From contig NZ_FZNY01000004.1 in NCBI RefSeq assembly GCF_900188275.1, positions 464,263 through 528,262 of the forward strand: a DNA stretch of 64,000 nt, given 5' to 3'. The position numbers and the translations under genes were made by a program. Numbering within the stretch: the first letter of the stretch is position 1; the number at the start of each line of letters is the position of its first letter. Under the pieces are notes generated by a model. That model was not told where the DNA came from and did not search any database. It saw only the letters and a program-made list of their open reading frames with translations. Positions 7,615 through 17,327 of this stretch are shown one piece after another. This DNA comes from Dokdonia pacifica (lineage in GTDB: Bacteria > Bacteroidota > Bacteroidia > Flavobacteriales > Flavobacteriaceae).

Positions 7615-9261
7615 TTAACTTGCGTTTTTATTATTTACATAGTCCATTAGGTCTACATCATTTCCTAATAATACTTCAGTAGGATTGATACGACCTTCTA
7701 AAGAATCGTTTTCTAATTTAAGAACGCCACGAGGACATACCGCAGAACATACACCGCATCCTACACAACTAGAGCGTACAATGTTTTCTCCTTTTTGTGC
7801 ATAACTACGTACGTCAATTCCCATTTCACAATGTGTAGAACAATTACCACAAGAGATACATTGTCCTCCGTTAGTGGTAATTCTAAATTTAGAGAAAAGA
7901 CGTTGTTGTATTCCTAAAATACCCGCCATTGGACATCCCATACGACACCATACACGATTTCCAAGAATAGGATAGAATCCTGTCCCAATAACTCCTGAAA
8001 AGATAGAACCTATTCCAAATCCGTAAAAAGTTCGCATAGCCCCATCAAGACCATACGTATTTGTATTTAGCCCAAAAGAGAAATAAGCAGCATTTATTTG
8101 AATCTCATGAAAACGTAAGTATGACATTGCTACAAATGAAGCTAAAGTGATGACTAATGCAATTACGGCACCTTTAAAAGCATCATTCTTAAGTTGGTCT
8201 CTCTTAAAATATGCTACAATGGCAAACATAATGACTAGAAATGCTCCAGCACTTATAAGAAAAGTATTTTTTGTAAACCAGTATTTTGTACTGTCATAAC
8301 CTAGATATGTAGAAATAACCGCAGTAGTCATTACTACAGAAAATACAAGTACAGCATTGATCATCCAACGCTCTAATTTCCAAGCAGACATTTTTTTGGA
8401 AGATAAGTGTCTATATGGGTCTCCTGCAGTTTCTGCAAGACCACCACAACCACAAACCCAACTGCAATACCAACGTTTTCCGTATTTATACGTAAGAAAT
8501 GGAGAGATAACAAAGATGGTTACGATCCCTAATATCAAAAAGAATAATCCAATATTTTGAGCATTTATAAATTGATCTACACGCCATTGATCAAAAGCAT
8601 AGTAGTTTAGAGGCCACATGAGCTTAATATCATTGTATGGTAAAGAGAATGTATCTGAATTTAAACGAGCCATAAGTTCTGGAATGACAAAAGCAAATGC
8701 TGTTTGGAAAAACATGACACTTATGGTACGTAATTGCTCATAACGGTTGTGCTTATATTTCCACATAAACTTGACACCAAAAGCTAAGATAGCTATGGTG
8801 TATAAGGTTCCATATACAAACCATTCACTTGCGGCGCTTCCTTTTAATAAATAACTTAATGGGTCAAAAAGGCCAATAAGACCTGTGTTTGCACCATCTA
8901 CTCCTTGGCCAAGCCCTAGTACTCCTGCGTAGAAATAAAGGATAATGTAGAAGCCTGTGAGCACAATACCAGCGATCCAACCCAATACTCCACGCGATGA
9001 CATTGATTTAAACCAAACGCCATCATTTTTAATACCAGGAAGCTTATGAGCATATGCTCCTTTTGCAAAAATAATGACACCAGCAGTGATCGCTGTAAGT
9101 GAGATAGTAAGCCATAATGCAGCACTTCCTAAATCTACTCCTAATGCTGCTAGTAGCAGTATAAAAAGGCCAGCCATTCCTATGAGAACACCTATTTTTT
9201 GAGTTGTATTAATACTTACAGGTGGCTGTCCCGTAAGTGACATATTTCTTTCTATTGCCAT
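7615..9261 (-). CDS. NosR/CcoG-like membrane polyferredoxin
   Basis: A 548-residue integral membrane electron-transfer protein with about ten hydrophobic helices. Two membrane-side cysteine motifs, YCSWVCGCGG and CRMGCPMAG, are followed by two classical 4Fe-4S motifs near the C-terminus, CISCGNCSTHC and CVGCGVCSAVCP. The architecture matches the NosR/NapH/CcoG-type 4Fe-4S family. No nos, nap or cco genes are nearby. The next gene upstream on the same strand (68 bp) is an FAD pyridine-nucleotide oxidoreductase, so the pair may carry electrons from NAD(P)H or a ferredoxin to a membrane acceptor; that pathway is inference. Confidence 0.82.
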   Translation of the reverse strand: MAIERNMSLTGQPPVSINTTQKIGVLIGMAGLFILLLAALGVDLGSAALWLTISLTAITAGVIIFAKGAYAHKLPGIKNDGVWFKSMSSRGVLGWIAGIVLTGFYIILYFYAGVLGLGQGVDGANTGLIGLFDPLSYLLKGSAASEWFVYGTLYTIAILAFGVKFMWKYKHNRYEQLRTISVMFFQTAFAFVIPELMARLNSDTFSLPYNDIKLMWPLNYYAFDQWRVDQFINAQNIGLFFLILGIVTIFVISPFLTYKYGKRWYCSWVCGCGGLAETAGDPYRHLSSKKMSAWKLERWMINAVLVFSVVMTTAVISTYLGYDSTKYWFTKNTFLISAGAFLVIMFAIVAYFKRDQLKNDAFKGAVIALVITLASFVAMSYLRFHEIQINAAYFSFGLNTNTYGLDGAMRTFYGFGIGSIFSGVIGTGFYPILGNRVWCRMGCPMAGILGIQQRLFSKFRITTNGGQCISCGNCSTHCEMGIDVRSYAQKGENIVRSSCVGCGVCSAVCPRGVLKLENDSLEGRINPTEVLLGNDVDLMDYVNNKNAS

Positions 9262-9329
9262 ATCTTATAATTTAAACTCCTATTTTGTGAAATAAGAACT
9301 TTGTTGATTTATGATTTGATTTTGTTGTT

Positions 9330-10631
9330 TTACGCAGTTACTGCTTGCGATTTATATGTACTTATAATATCTTTTTCAAAGTGTTTGAAAAATTCAGGGT
9401 CAAAGTTTGCTTCAGCAAGATGTTCAACAACATAATCTGTACTGCGTTCTTCTGTAAGCCAACGATCAAAAACCTCATGTCTCATGCGGATCCCAAAATT
9501 GTTGATTCCTATAAATTTTCCAGTTGCAGCTTCCGTATTGATAGTGATACACTTTGTGTCATCTGTATGTTTCCAATGGAAATGTGTTTCTCCTTCGCGA
9601 GGTTTAGAAAATACCCATCCATAAGTTTGATATTCTATATCTAAAAACTTAGCGCTATTAAACCAGTGACCAGGATTGTATTGTCTAGGATTTCCACATA
9701 TGGTTTGTGCTACGGTTTCTCCCATCATTCTTCCTGTATACCATACTGCTTCTATAGGACGTCTTCCATTAATCCCTTCATGTTGCTCTGCGCAATCGCC
9801 TACAGCATAAATATCTGGAATATTGGTTTCTAGCATCCTATTTACTTTAATGCCTCTACCTAGTTCAATACCACTGTCTCTTAAGAAGTCAATGTTTGGA
9901 GATACACCAGCCGTAAGGCCTACGACATTACATGGAATTTCTTCTCCAGTTTCACCTATAACAATAGCACGAGCACGTCCATTTTCATCAGAGATAATTT
10001 CTCTAAGATTGGTGCCAAGTCGTAAATCAATATGATGATTTTTAATATGACGATTTATCATACCACTTTCACCATCTGGTAACACCCCATTCCAAAAACT
10101 CTTTTCTCTTACTAGAAAGGTAACAGGAATATCTCTAGATCGTAACATTTCTGCCATTTCAATTCCGATAAGACCTCCACCTACAATAACAGCTCTATTA
10201 CAGGCACTTTTATTAGGTGCATTTTTTTCAAGTTTTTCTAAATCTTGATAGGAGTATAAGCCTTGGACACCTTCTAAATCTTGACCGGGCCATCCAAATT
10301 TGTTCGGTTTAGAACCTACAGCAAGAACTAACTTATCATATGACATCGTTGTATCGTCTGCAAATTGTAACTGCTTATTGGCATGATCTACATTCTTTAC
10401 AAATGCACGTTTTAACTCAATTCTGTTTTTCTTCCAAAAATAATTTTCATACGGTTTTGTATGTTCATATTTCATATGCCCCATGTATATGTACATAAGT
10501 GCAGTACGTGAAAAGAAGTGATCAGTTTCTGCCGAGATAATAGTGATTTTCTTGTCAGATAACTTTCGGATGTGTCTTGCAGTCGTTACACCAGAAATTC
10601 CGTTACCTATTATAACAATGTGTTCTTCCAT
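9330..10631 (-). CDS. FAD-dependent NAD(P) oxidoreductase
   Basis: A 433-residue two-dinucleotide-fold flavoprotein. Seen: IVIIGNGISGVTTARHIR (FAD-binding GxGxxG), VIVGGGLIGIEMAE (NAD(P)-binding) and IYAVGDCAEQ (FAD-binding ATG/GD motif), the layout of ferredoxin/rubredoxin reductase-like and nitrite reductase NirB-like enzymes. The ATG at 10631 was chosen because an in-frame start 16 codons upstream would place the palindromic repeat and a poly-His tract in the protein. It is co-directional with the polyferredoxin gene and probably its partner. The substrate is unknown. Confidence 0.85.
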   Translation of the reverse strand: MEEHIVIIGNGISGVTTARHIRKLSDKKITIISAETDHFFSRTALMYIYMGHMKYEHTKPYENYFWKKNRIELKRAFVKNVDHANKQLQFADDTTMSYDKLVLAVGSKPNKFGWPGQDLEGVQGLYSYQDLEKLEKNAPNKSACNRAVIVGGGLIGIEMAEMLRSRDIPVTFLVREKSFWNGVLPDGESGMINRHIKNHHIDLRLGTNLREIISDENGRARAIVIGETGEEIPCNVVGLTAGVSPNIDFLRDSGIELGRGIKVNRMLETNIPDIYAVGDCAEQHEGINGRRPIEAVWYTGRMMGETVAQTICGNPRQYNPGHWFNSAKFLDIEYQTYGWVFSKPREGETHFHWKHTDDTKCITINTEAATGKFIGINNFGIRMRHEVFDRWLTEERSTDYVVEHLAEANFDPEFFKHFEKDIISTYKSQAVTA

Positions 10632-10650
10632 ATGATGGTGGTTGTTTTTT

Positions 10651-10668
10651 TGCTTTCGCGAAAGCGTA
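10651..10668. repeat. Dispersed palindrome, copy 3
   Basis: TGCTTTCGCGAAAGCGTA: the core with an intact right arm, 20 bp upstream of the FAD oxidoreductase start, so it lies in that gene's leader. Confidence 0.85.
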
Positions 10669-10891
10669 TAAAACAGCAATCACGATAGATTCCTAAATAA
10701 GGTCGTCTTAAAGATAATGAACTTAACAAATACAAATCATTTAGAATTATTTTAAATAAGCTTACAGTTTGTAAGGTTTTTGTGTTTTTTACTACACGGA
10801 TTTTTTTTGCAGAAAAGGAAAATATGACAACTTTTTTTGTAAGCGTAAAGAAATACTCACGACAGAAGCCAACATAAAATCGAAAATAAAA

Positions 10892-11602
10892 ATGAAACAA
10901 ATAACCACTCTTATCGCATTATTATTTGTAGCCGTAAGCTACTCACAAAGTGTAGATACTTTTGTAAATAAAGCAGATGCTTTTTTCAAAACGCATATAA
11001 AAAATGGTCGTGTAGATTATAAAGCAATTAAAAATAATCCAGCTACACTAAATGAACTTACATCGCTTGCAAAAGAAGTGAGAGTTTCAAAAAGTGATGC
11101 AAAATCATACCAAGCATTTTGGATTAATGCATACAATATCACTGTTATAAATGGTATTGTAGCTAATTATCCAGTAAAACAACCTTTAGATATCAAAGGG
11201 TTTTTTGATAAAACAACACATGAGGTGGGAGGTGTCAAAACAACTTTAAATGATATTGAAAATAAGTTATTAAGAGCAGTATTTCCAAAAGAAGCACGTT
11301 TTCACTTTGTGTTAGTATGTGCAGGCTTAGGATGTCCTCCTATAATTAATGAAGCATATACACCTGGAAAGTTAGAAGCACAGTTACAAAGACAAACGGT
11401 GAAGGCGTTAAACAATCCTAATTTTATTAGAGTAAAAGGGAATAAAGTGCAAATCTCTCAAATCTTTGAATGGTATAAAGGAGATTTTACACAAGGAGGA
11501 TCGGAAGTCGATTTTATCAATAAGTACAGAAAAGAATCACTTCCTGCAAAAGCAAAAGTTTCCTACTATCCTTATAATTGGACATTAAATCAAGTAAAAT
11601 AA
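10892..11602 (+). CDS. DUF547 secreted protein
   Basis: A 236-residue exported protein with a signal peptide (MKQITTLIALLFVAVSYSQ) and a DUF547 domain: YQAFWINAYNITVINGIVANYP, then VLVCAGLGCPPI with paired cysteines and IFEWYKGDF. DUF547 proteins have no settled function; the Cys motif is conserved in the family. It is divergent from the FAD oxidoreductase and followed after about 90 bp by a predicted outer membrane protein on the same strand. A second DUF547 protein occurs at 23,762, as a lipoprotein. Confidence 0.83.
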   Translation: MKQITTLIALLFVAVSYSQSVDTFVNKADAFFKTHIKNGRVDYKAIKNNPATLNELTSLAKEVRVSKSDAKSYQAFWINAYNITVINGIVANYPVKQPLDIKGFFDKTTHEVGGVKTTLNDIENKLLRAVFPKEARFHFVLVCAGLGCPPIINEAYTPGKLEAQLQRQTVKALNNPNFIRVKGNKVQISQIFEWYKGDFTQGGSEVDFINKYRKESLPAKAKVSYYPYNWTLNQVK

Positions 11603-11693
11603 TAACAGATTACATTTTTTATATAAAAGTCTTCCTGCCTGATTTACTGCTATGAATAAGTCAGGTACGGGAAGCACAAATCAAAAAAACAAA

Positions 11694-12617
11694 ATGAAAA
11701 AGATTTATACACTAGCATTAGCCACATTATTTACTATAGGAGCTTTTGCTCAAGACAACTCAGATGATGATCAAGATCAAGGAGGGTCGGTAATACAAAA
11801 CTTAACGCCTTCAAAATTGATTGGAAAAGGGCAAGTAGATGTTAAATGGTTTAATAATTTATTTACACAAACTAGAGTTGCAGATGCTAATGGAGATGTC
11901 TCAACTGCGCCTCGTGGAAACTTTTTTACTTCTACCTTAGATTTCTTTTATGGAGTATCTGAAAATCGTCGCGTAAGTATAGGTGCAATTCTTGAGTTTC
12001 GATCTAACACAATAGGAGGTCGTGGAGCTTTTGATGTATTTAGCTTTGATGGAGAGAGAGGTTCTGCTCGTAGTGGTTTAACAAGTATAGCCCCTAGTAT
12101 CAAATATGTACCTTTTGCAAGTTTGAGTAATTTCTCTATTCAGAGTAGTATAGTGATTCCACTTATAGATAGCGAATTTGAAAATGGCGTGTTTTTAGAT
12201 GAAGATGCTTTTGTTCTTCAAAATAGATTCTTTTATGATCTTCCATTAGGAACTTCAAAAGAATGGCAGTTATTTTTTGATGTAAATACAGAGTATAACT
12301 TTGGTGACGATTTAGTTTTTACTGATGACGGTCGATCTGAAGGAAGTTTTGCTAGTAATAGTTTAAGACTAACTCCGGGAGCTTTCTTAAGTTATTTCCC
12401 AACATCTAAATTTACAGCACAGGTATTTGCACAACATTTCCAACTTATCTCTTTTGATGATGATGGTTTTGAGCAAGATTTAACGGCCGTAGGTGCAGGA
12501 GCAAAATATCAACTTACAGAATCATTAAACCTAGAAGTACTTTGGAGTTATTTTGCTAGAGGGAATGATACTGGATTAGGAGAATCATATAATTTCGGAC
12601 TTCGTTATGTCCTTTAA
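11694..12617 (+). CDS. Predicted outer membrane beta-barrel protein
   Basis: A 307-residue protein with a signal peptide (MKKIYTLALATLFTIGAFAQ) followed by an acidic stretch and repeated amphipathic strands. It ends in an aromatic-rich strand, ESYNFGLRYVL, as expected for a small barrel. The start is the ATG at 11694; the ATG 42 bp upstream would put a polar, non-signal-like segment before the signal peptide. No specific family is recognised. It follows the DUF547 gene and may share its transcript. Confidence 0.7.
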   Translation: MKKIYTLALATLFTIGAFAQDNSDDDQDQGGSVIQNLTPSKLIGKGQVDVKWFNNLFTQTRVADANGDVSTAPRGNFFTSTLDFFYGVSENRRVSIGAILEFRSNTIGGRGAFDVFSFDGERGSARSGLTSIAPSIKYVPFASLSNFSIQSSIVIPLIDSEFENGVFLDEDAFVLQNRFFYDLPLGTSKEWQLFFDVNTEYNFGDDLVFTDDGRSEGSFASNSLRLTPGAFLSYFPTSKFTAQVFAQHFQLISFDDDGFEQDLTAVGAGAKYQLTESLNLEVLWSYFARGNDTGLGESYNFGLRYVL

Positions 12618-12687
12618 GAAATAACGTACATCGCCTAGTCAGTGTTCCCCCTATATTTATACTCTCTAGGCTATCGTATTCCAAGTG

Positions 12688-12773
12688 CCTCGCAAAGTTT
12701 TGAAACCGGTTAAACAAGCTTTGCGGGCCTTATTTTTCAACAAAGGAAATAACCCTAATTGTATTAGGGTTTT
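12688..12773 (+). terminator. Two tandem terminator-like hairpins
   Basis: The first is an imperfect stem CGCAAAG/CTTTGCG (12691-12725) followed by TTATTTTTC. The second is AACCCTAAT/ATTAGGGTT (12751-12771) followed by TTTACCTTTTT. Both lie between the outer membrane protein gene and the glycosidase gene. Confidence 0.7.
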
Positions 12774-12869
12774 ACCTTTTTATAGTACTGATAGGAATTG
12801 TCTTGAAGTTATGACGATTTTAACACTAGCATATCTATATAATACAGTAATTTGATATAAAAAATAACT

Positions 12870-13874
12870 ATGTACTCTAAGATTCGTTTTTTTATTGCAT
12901 TCATTTTTGTTTTTCAAATAAACTGCCTACATGCTCAGAAAATTAATGGGATTAGCTTTGTCGCTTCAAGAGATAAGGCTACCAATGAACATGTAAAACC
13001 TGTTGTGGAAGTAGGAGCTAATTATGCTGCAGTCATGCCATTTGGGTTTATACGTGCTTTAGATAACCCAACTATAGTGTACAATACAGATCGGCAATGG
13101 TATGGTGAACGTCGAGAAGGGGCTAAAGACTATATAAAATTATTGCAGTCTAATGGGATTAAGGTGATGTTAAAGCCTCAATTATGGATCTGGAGAGGCG
13201 AGTATACTGGATACCTCAAAATGGAAACAGAAGAAAATTGGAAGGCATTAGAAACTTCTTATGAGGCGTTTATTTTAGATTATGCAAAACTGGCACAAGA
13301 AACGGGAACATCTATTTTTTCTATAGGAACAGAGTTAGAACAATTTGTTGCAAATCGGCCAGCATTTTGGGAATCCCTTATCAAAAAAATAAAAGCAGTT
13401 TATAAAGGGAAACTTACCTATGCTTCCAATTGGGATGAGTACAAACGTGTTCCTTTTTGGGATCAAATGGATTATGTAGGTGTAGATGCCTATTTTCCTC
13501 TTTCAGAAATGCAAACTCCTTCTGTAAAAAGTGTGATAGATGGATGGCGATGGTGGAAAGGAGAGCTATCTGCTTTTTCAAAATTGCATGGTAAAAAAAT
13601 CTTATTTACAGAATGGGGATATCGTAGTGTAGATTTTACAGCTAAAGAACCATGGACTTCAGATCATTCTGTAACTACTGTAAATCTAGAGGCACAAGCA
13701 AATACAACCAAGGCTACTTTTGATGCTTTATGGGGAGAAGATTGGTTTGCAGGCGGATTTATATGGAAGTGGTTTATTCATCATTCAAGATCTGGGGGAA
13801 GTGATAATAATAGATTTACACCTCAAAATAAACCTGCTGAAGCAGTAATAAAAGAATATTATGATAAAAACTGA
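12870..13874 (+). CDS. GH113-like glycoside hydrolase, secreted
   Basis: A 334-residue TIM-barrel protein with a signal peptide (FFIAFIFVFQINCLHAQ). It resembles the GH113/GTA-TIM group: an acid/base candidate Glu in SIGTELEQF, a strand-8 nucleophile candidate in LFTEWGYRS, and many conserved aromatics (QLWIWRGEYTGY, WRWWKGEL). Characterised GH113 enzymes act on beta-mannan; the substrate here is inference. Its 3' end overlaps the next gene by 14 bp, so a lipoprotein of unknown function is probably co-translated with it. Confidence 0.75.
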   Translation: MYSKIRFFIAFIFVFQINCLHAQKINGISFVASRDKATNEHVKPVVEVGANYAAVMPFGFIRALDNPTIVYNTDRQWYGERREGAKDYIKLLQSNGIKVMLKPQLWIWRGEYTGYLKMETEENWKALETSYEAFILDYAKLAQETGTSIFSIGTELEQFVANRPAFWESLIKKIKAVYKGKLTYASNWDEYKRVPFWDQMDYVGVDAYFPLSEMQTPSVKSVIDGWRWWKGELSAFSKLHGKKILFTEWGYRSVDFTAKEPWTSDHSVTTVNLEAQANTTKATFDALWGEDWFAGGFIWKWFIHHSRSGGSDNNRFTPQNKPAEAVIKEYYDKN

Positions 13875-14610
13875 TTTCTTATGGGTTTGTTTTTTAGTAT
13901 TGCTAATGTCATGTAATAGTGATAATGAGACGATTGCTGGACAAGATGATGATGGCTCATTAGCTACTTTGGTGGCTCAAAATACTATAGAAATAGATAA
14001 TGTGATTGCCTGTGCTTCAGGTTCTGAAAATCCAAATGAAATTATTGCGTATGTATATCCTAGGCCGGGCGCTTCAGATATACGTTATTTTGAAACGGAA
14101 ACCGTTACAGTAGATAAAAATGATTATCAAAATTACACTCAAGTACTTCTTCCTGAGGGTGATTTTTTTAATGGATATCTCAAAACTTTTACACAACAAA
14201 CGGCTGTTGAGAAATGGGTGATTATAAGCTTTCGCGAAAGCGGAATACTGCACCTTTCCAATCCTATACGATTAAAACATCAAACGCAGAATACTCATTT
14301 TACCGATATGGTATCTATTGATCAATCCCAGACAGGAATGCCTCTTTTTAATTGGGAACCTTTAGTACAGCCTCAAGATGCTATTTATTTTCAAGTAGTA
14401 TCTGATGCTTCTAATGAATTACTTTCTGGAACATACACCTTTGAACCTCAATTTAGATATTACCAATTAGAGAATGTGGTGCTTAATATCACAGAAGAAA
14501 CACCGCCAGAATTAATAAGTCAAACTCCATATGGTTATACCGTGATGGGCGTAAGTGAAGATAATTGGGTTAATACATTGTTACAGGCAGAATTTGTTTT
14601 GGAGGATTAA
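13861..14610 (+). CDS. Lipoprotein of unknown function
   Basis: A 249-residue protein with a lipoprotein signal (FLWVCFLVLLMSCNSDNE, lipobox LMSC). The rest is mostly beta-strand-like with no family I recognise. It overlaps the upstream glycosidase by 14 bp, which suggests the two act together at the cell surface. One copy of the dispersed palindrome lies in the coding sequence and is read through in frame as SFRES (about residues 123-127), inside the segment KWVIISFRESGILHL. Confidence 0.65.
   Translation: MIKTDFLWVCFLVLLMSCNSDNETIAGQDDDGSLATLVAQNTIEIDNVIACASGSENPNEIIAYVYPRPGASDIRYFETETVTVDKNDYQNYTQVLLPEGDFFNGYLKTFTQQTAVEKWVIISFRESGILHLSNPIRLKHQTQNTHFTDMVSIDQSQTGMPLFNWEPLVQPQDAIYFQVVSDASNELLSGTYTFEPQFRYYQLENVVLNITEETPPELISQTPYGYTVMGVSEDNWVNTLLQAEFVLED
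14228..14241. repeat. Dispersed palindrome, copy 4 (in a gene)
   Basis: GCTTTCGCGAAAGC within the lipoprotein gene, read in frame as Ser-Phe-Arg-Glu-Ser. The outer arm bases are lost. Confidence 0.85.
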
Positions 14611-14710
14611 TAATTAGGGAATAAAATAAAAGTAGATTTTGTTTTAATATTCTGTAATTATCCTAAACATATCCCGTCTAAATTTCCTGAACCTCGAAAA
14701 AAAAATTGCT

Positions 14711-15985
14711 ATGAAAAAAACCATCATTTTGTTGGTTTTAATGGTGACTTCTTTTGCCTTTTCGCAAGAAGTGATTGTTACAAAAATTGAGATAGAAGGA
14801 CTTAAAAGAACGAAAGAATCTTTTTTAAGAAGATTAGTTAAAGTCAAACCTGGAAGTGTATATGATTCCTTAAAAGTTGCTACCGATGTAGAACGCCTTA
14901 ATAGGCTTGCGGGTATTGCAAATGCTACTTCAAAAATCACCGAAAATTCTGATACAGATTACACCATTACGTATACGATTGTAGAGAATTTTACAATTAT
15001 TCCTGGGATACGTGTATCACAAGCTAATAATGATGAAGATGTTGCTTTTAGGATTTCGGCATTTGAGTTTAATCTCTTTGGCCGAGGACAAATTTTAGGA
15101 GGTTTTTACTCTAGAGATGTTTTTGATTCTTATGGAGTGTTTTGGGAAGCACCTTTTTTGTTTACTAATAAGCTAGGTGTAGGAATTAACTATCAGGATA
15201 ATGTAACTTTTGAGCCTATTTTTACTGATTCTAAAGATACTTCGGAAGATTTTAGATTTCAAAATAGAGCTTTTCAAGCTAGCTTGATTTATGAATATGA
15301 TTTTCATAATAGATTTGAACTAGGCTTTACCATAGGAAGTCAAGATTATGTAGTGCAACCTGACCAACCTGATCTAGATCTTCCTGATGAGTTGCAAGCA
15401 AATAGTGTAGGAGTGATTAGTGAATATGAGTATAATGACTTAGATATAGAATATCAATATGTATCGGGTTTTAGAAATCAAACAAATGCTCAATATATTT
15501 TTAACTCTGGAAGTGAAGAATTTTTAGAAGATGCTTTTGTAGGGACCAATGATCTGGAGTACTTTCACAGGATAGGTGAACGAGGAAATCTTGCCAATAG
15601 ACTGCGCTTGTCATTTACTTCAAATAGAGATTCGCCTTTTGCACCTTTTGCACTAGATAATCAAGTAAACATTCGAGGCGTAGGAAATACTGTAGATAGG
15701 GGAACAGCTTCTGTTGTTATTAATACAGAATACAGGCATACTTTATTGGAAAAAGGCTGGTTTGTGATTCAGAGTAATGCATTTATAGATGCTGGGACTT
15801 GGCGTACACCTGGAAATGATATTAATCAATTATTTGATGGAAGTACGATTCGTGTAAACCCAGGGTTAGGAGTGCGCTTTATACATAAACGTATTTTTAA
15901 TGCAGTGATCCGATTAGATTATGGATTTGGGTTAGGAGAAAATGAAACCAGTGGTCTTGTTTTTGGAATCGGGCAATTTTTTTGA
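14711..15985 (+). CDS. BamA/D15-like outer membrane protein, copy 1
   Basis: A 424-residue protein with a signal peptide (MKKTIILLVLMVTSFAFSQ), one POTRA-like domain (EVIVTKIEIEGLKRTKESFL...VTYDS-type pattern, about residues 20-95) and a 16-strand-type surface antigen barrel. The barrel contains NVNIRGVGNTVDRGT and VRFIHKRIFNAVIRLDYGFG and ends in a terminal Phe pair. True BamA has five POTRA domains, so this is a short family member, perhaps a transporter or envelope assembly helper. The next gene is a close paralogue. Confidence 0.8.
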   Translation: MKKTIILLVLMVTSFAFSQEVIVTKIEIEGLKRTKESFLRRLVKVKPGSVYDSLKVATDVERLNRLAGIANATSKITENSDTDYTITYTIVENFTIIPGIRVSQANNDEDVAFRISAFEFNLFGRGQILGGFYSRDVFDSYGVFWEAPFLFTNKLGVGINYQDNVTFEPIFTDSKDTSEDFRFQNRAFQASLIYEYDFHNRFELGFTIGSQDYVVQPDQPDLDLPDELQANSVGVISEYEYNDLDIEYQYVSGFRNQTNAQYIFNSGSEEFLEDAFVGTNDLEYFHRIGERGNLANRLRLSFTSNRDSPFAPFALDNQVNIRGVGNTVDRGTASVVINTEYRHTLLEKGWFVIQSNAFIDAGTWRTPGNDINQLFDGSTIRVNPGLGVRFIHKRIFNAVIRLDYGFGLGENETSGLVFGIGQFF

Positions 15986-16051
15986 TAGAAACTATATAAT
16001 AATACTAACTTTAAGGTTTATATTACTGATTCTACTTTACGCTAAAAAATA

Positions 16052-17317
16052 ATGTACAAAAAAGCACTACTATTTTTCTTTCTGATAGCTTTGTTTACAA
16101 AAGGCTATGGACAAGAATCTTATATAGCAGATGTAAAAGTGCAAGGTAATAAGCGCCTTAAAAGTTCTTTCGTACGTTTAATAAGCGATGCAAAGACGGG
16201 ACGTAAATTAGACTCTACAGTATTAGATCATGATATTATTAGATTAAAACGTCTTCCAGCAGTTTCACATGCCTATTATCAGGTTTTTTATTCGCAGGAT
16301 AATCATTACAATGTTTTTTATAATATAGAAGAAAACTTTACCATTAATCCTCAGCTTAATGTGTATACAACAAACGATGATGAGTTTGCATATAGAGCTG
16401 GTCTTTACGAGTTTAATACCTTAGGTAGAAATATTGCTTTTGGAGGGTTTTATCAAAGAGATATTTTTGACTCTTTTGGAATCAATTTAAGGGCTCCATT
16501 TGTGTTTAATAATAAAATTGGAATCGCTTTAAATTTTCAAAGTCTAACAACGCAAGAACCTGTGTTTTTAGAAGAAGGAACTGCAGAGTATAAGTATAAT
16601 AATACCTCTTTTGAAGTTTTAGGATTGTATGCTTTTAATTTCAGACACCGTATAGAATCTGGTGTTACTTTTTTTACTGAAGATTATGAGTATTTATTTG
16701 GCGCAACAAGTGAAGCGGTTCCGCAAGAGCTTGTTGTAGATAAATTACTTTTTAAAGGGGTGTATGAGTTTGATAATTTAGATTATTATTATCAATATAC
16801 GGGTGGTTTTAAGAGTACGTTTAATATTCAGTATGTTATTGCAAGTAATGAGACCTTACCTGATTTTTTAATATGGTGGAATGATTTTCAATATTTCATG
16901 AGAGTAGGGGATAAAGGTAATTGGGCAAATAGGTTACGTATTGGTTTGGCTACCAATGCAGATTCTCCTTTTGCTCCCTTTTCAGTAGATAATAATTTGA
17001 ATGTGCGAGGCGTAGGAAATACTATTGATCGTGGTACTGGAGTTATTGTTTTAAATACAGAATACCGATACACCTTTGTAGATAAGTCTTGGTTTGTAGT
17101 GCAAGGAAATGCATTTGTAGATGCAGGAAGCTGGCGTAATCCAGGAGGTGATTTAAGTGATTTTGGGGATGATCAAAATTTACGTGTGTATCCAGGAATT
17201 GGGATGCGATTTATACATAAGAAGATATTTAATGCTACCTTTAGAGTGGATTATGGGTATGGTATAACTCCTAGTGCAACTAGTGGTTTTGTGTTTGGAA
17301 TCGGTCAATACTTTTAA
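16052..17317 (+). CDS. BamA/D15-like outer membrane protein, copy 2
   Basis: A 421-residue paralogue of the preceding protein with the same layout: signal peptide (KALLFFFLIALFTKGYGQ), a single POTRA-like domain, and a barrel with NLNVRGVGNTIDRGTGV and MRFIHKKIFNATFRVDYGYG. It ends in GIGQYF, matching GIGQFF of copy 1. The two genes are 66 bp apart, co-directional, and clearly a tandem duplication that has since diverged. The VOC gene follows 10 bp downstream, so three genes may be co-transcribed. Confidence 0.8.
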   Translation: MYKKALLFFFLIALFTKGYGQESYIADVKVQGNKRLKSSFVRLISDAKTGRKLDSTVLDHDIIRLKRLPAVSHAYYQVFYSQDNHYNVFYNIEENFTINPQLNVYTTNDDEFAYRAGLYEFNTLGRNIAFGGFYQRDIFDSFGINLRAPFVFNNKIGIALNFQSLTTQEPVFLEEGTAEYKYNNTSFEVLGLYAFNFRHRIESGVTFFTEDYEYLFGATSEAVPQELVVDKLLFKGVYEFDNLDYYYQYTGGFKSTFNIQYVIASNETLPDFLIWWNDFQYFMRVGDKGNWANRLRIGLATNADSPFAPFSVDNNLNVRGVGNTIDRGTGVIVLNTEYRYTFVDKSWFVVQGNAFVDAGSWRNPGGDLSDFGDDQNLRVYPGIGMRFIHKKIFNATFRVDYGYGITPSATSGFVFGIGQYF

Positions 17318-17327
17318 CTAAATAACA

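Noticed and set aside
8357-10035. Plus-strand frames inside the polyferredoxin and FAD oxidoreductase genes
   Set aside because: They are antisense shadows of genes with clear cysteine and nucleotide-binding motifs.
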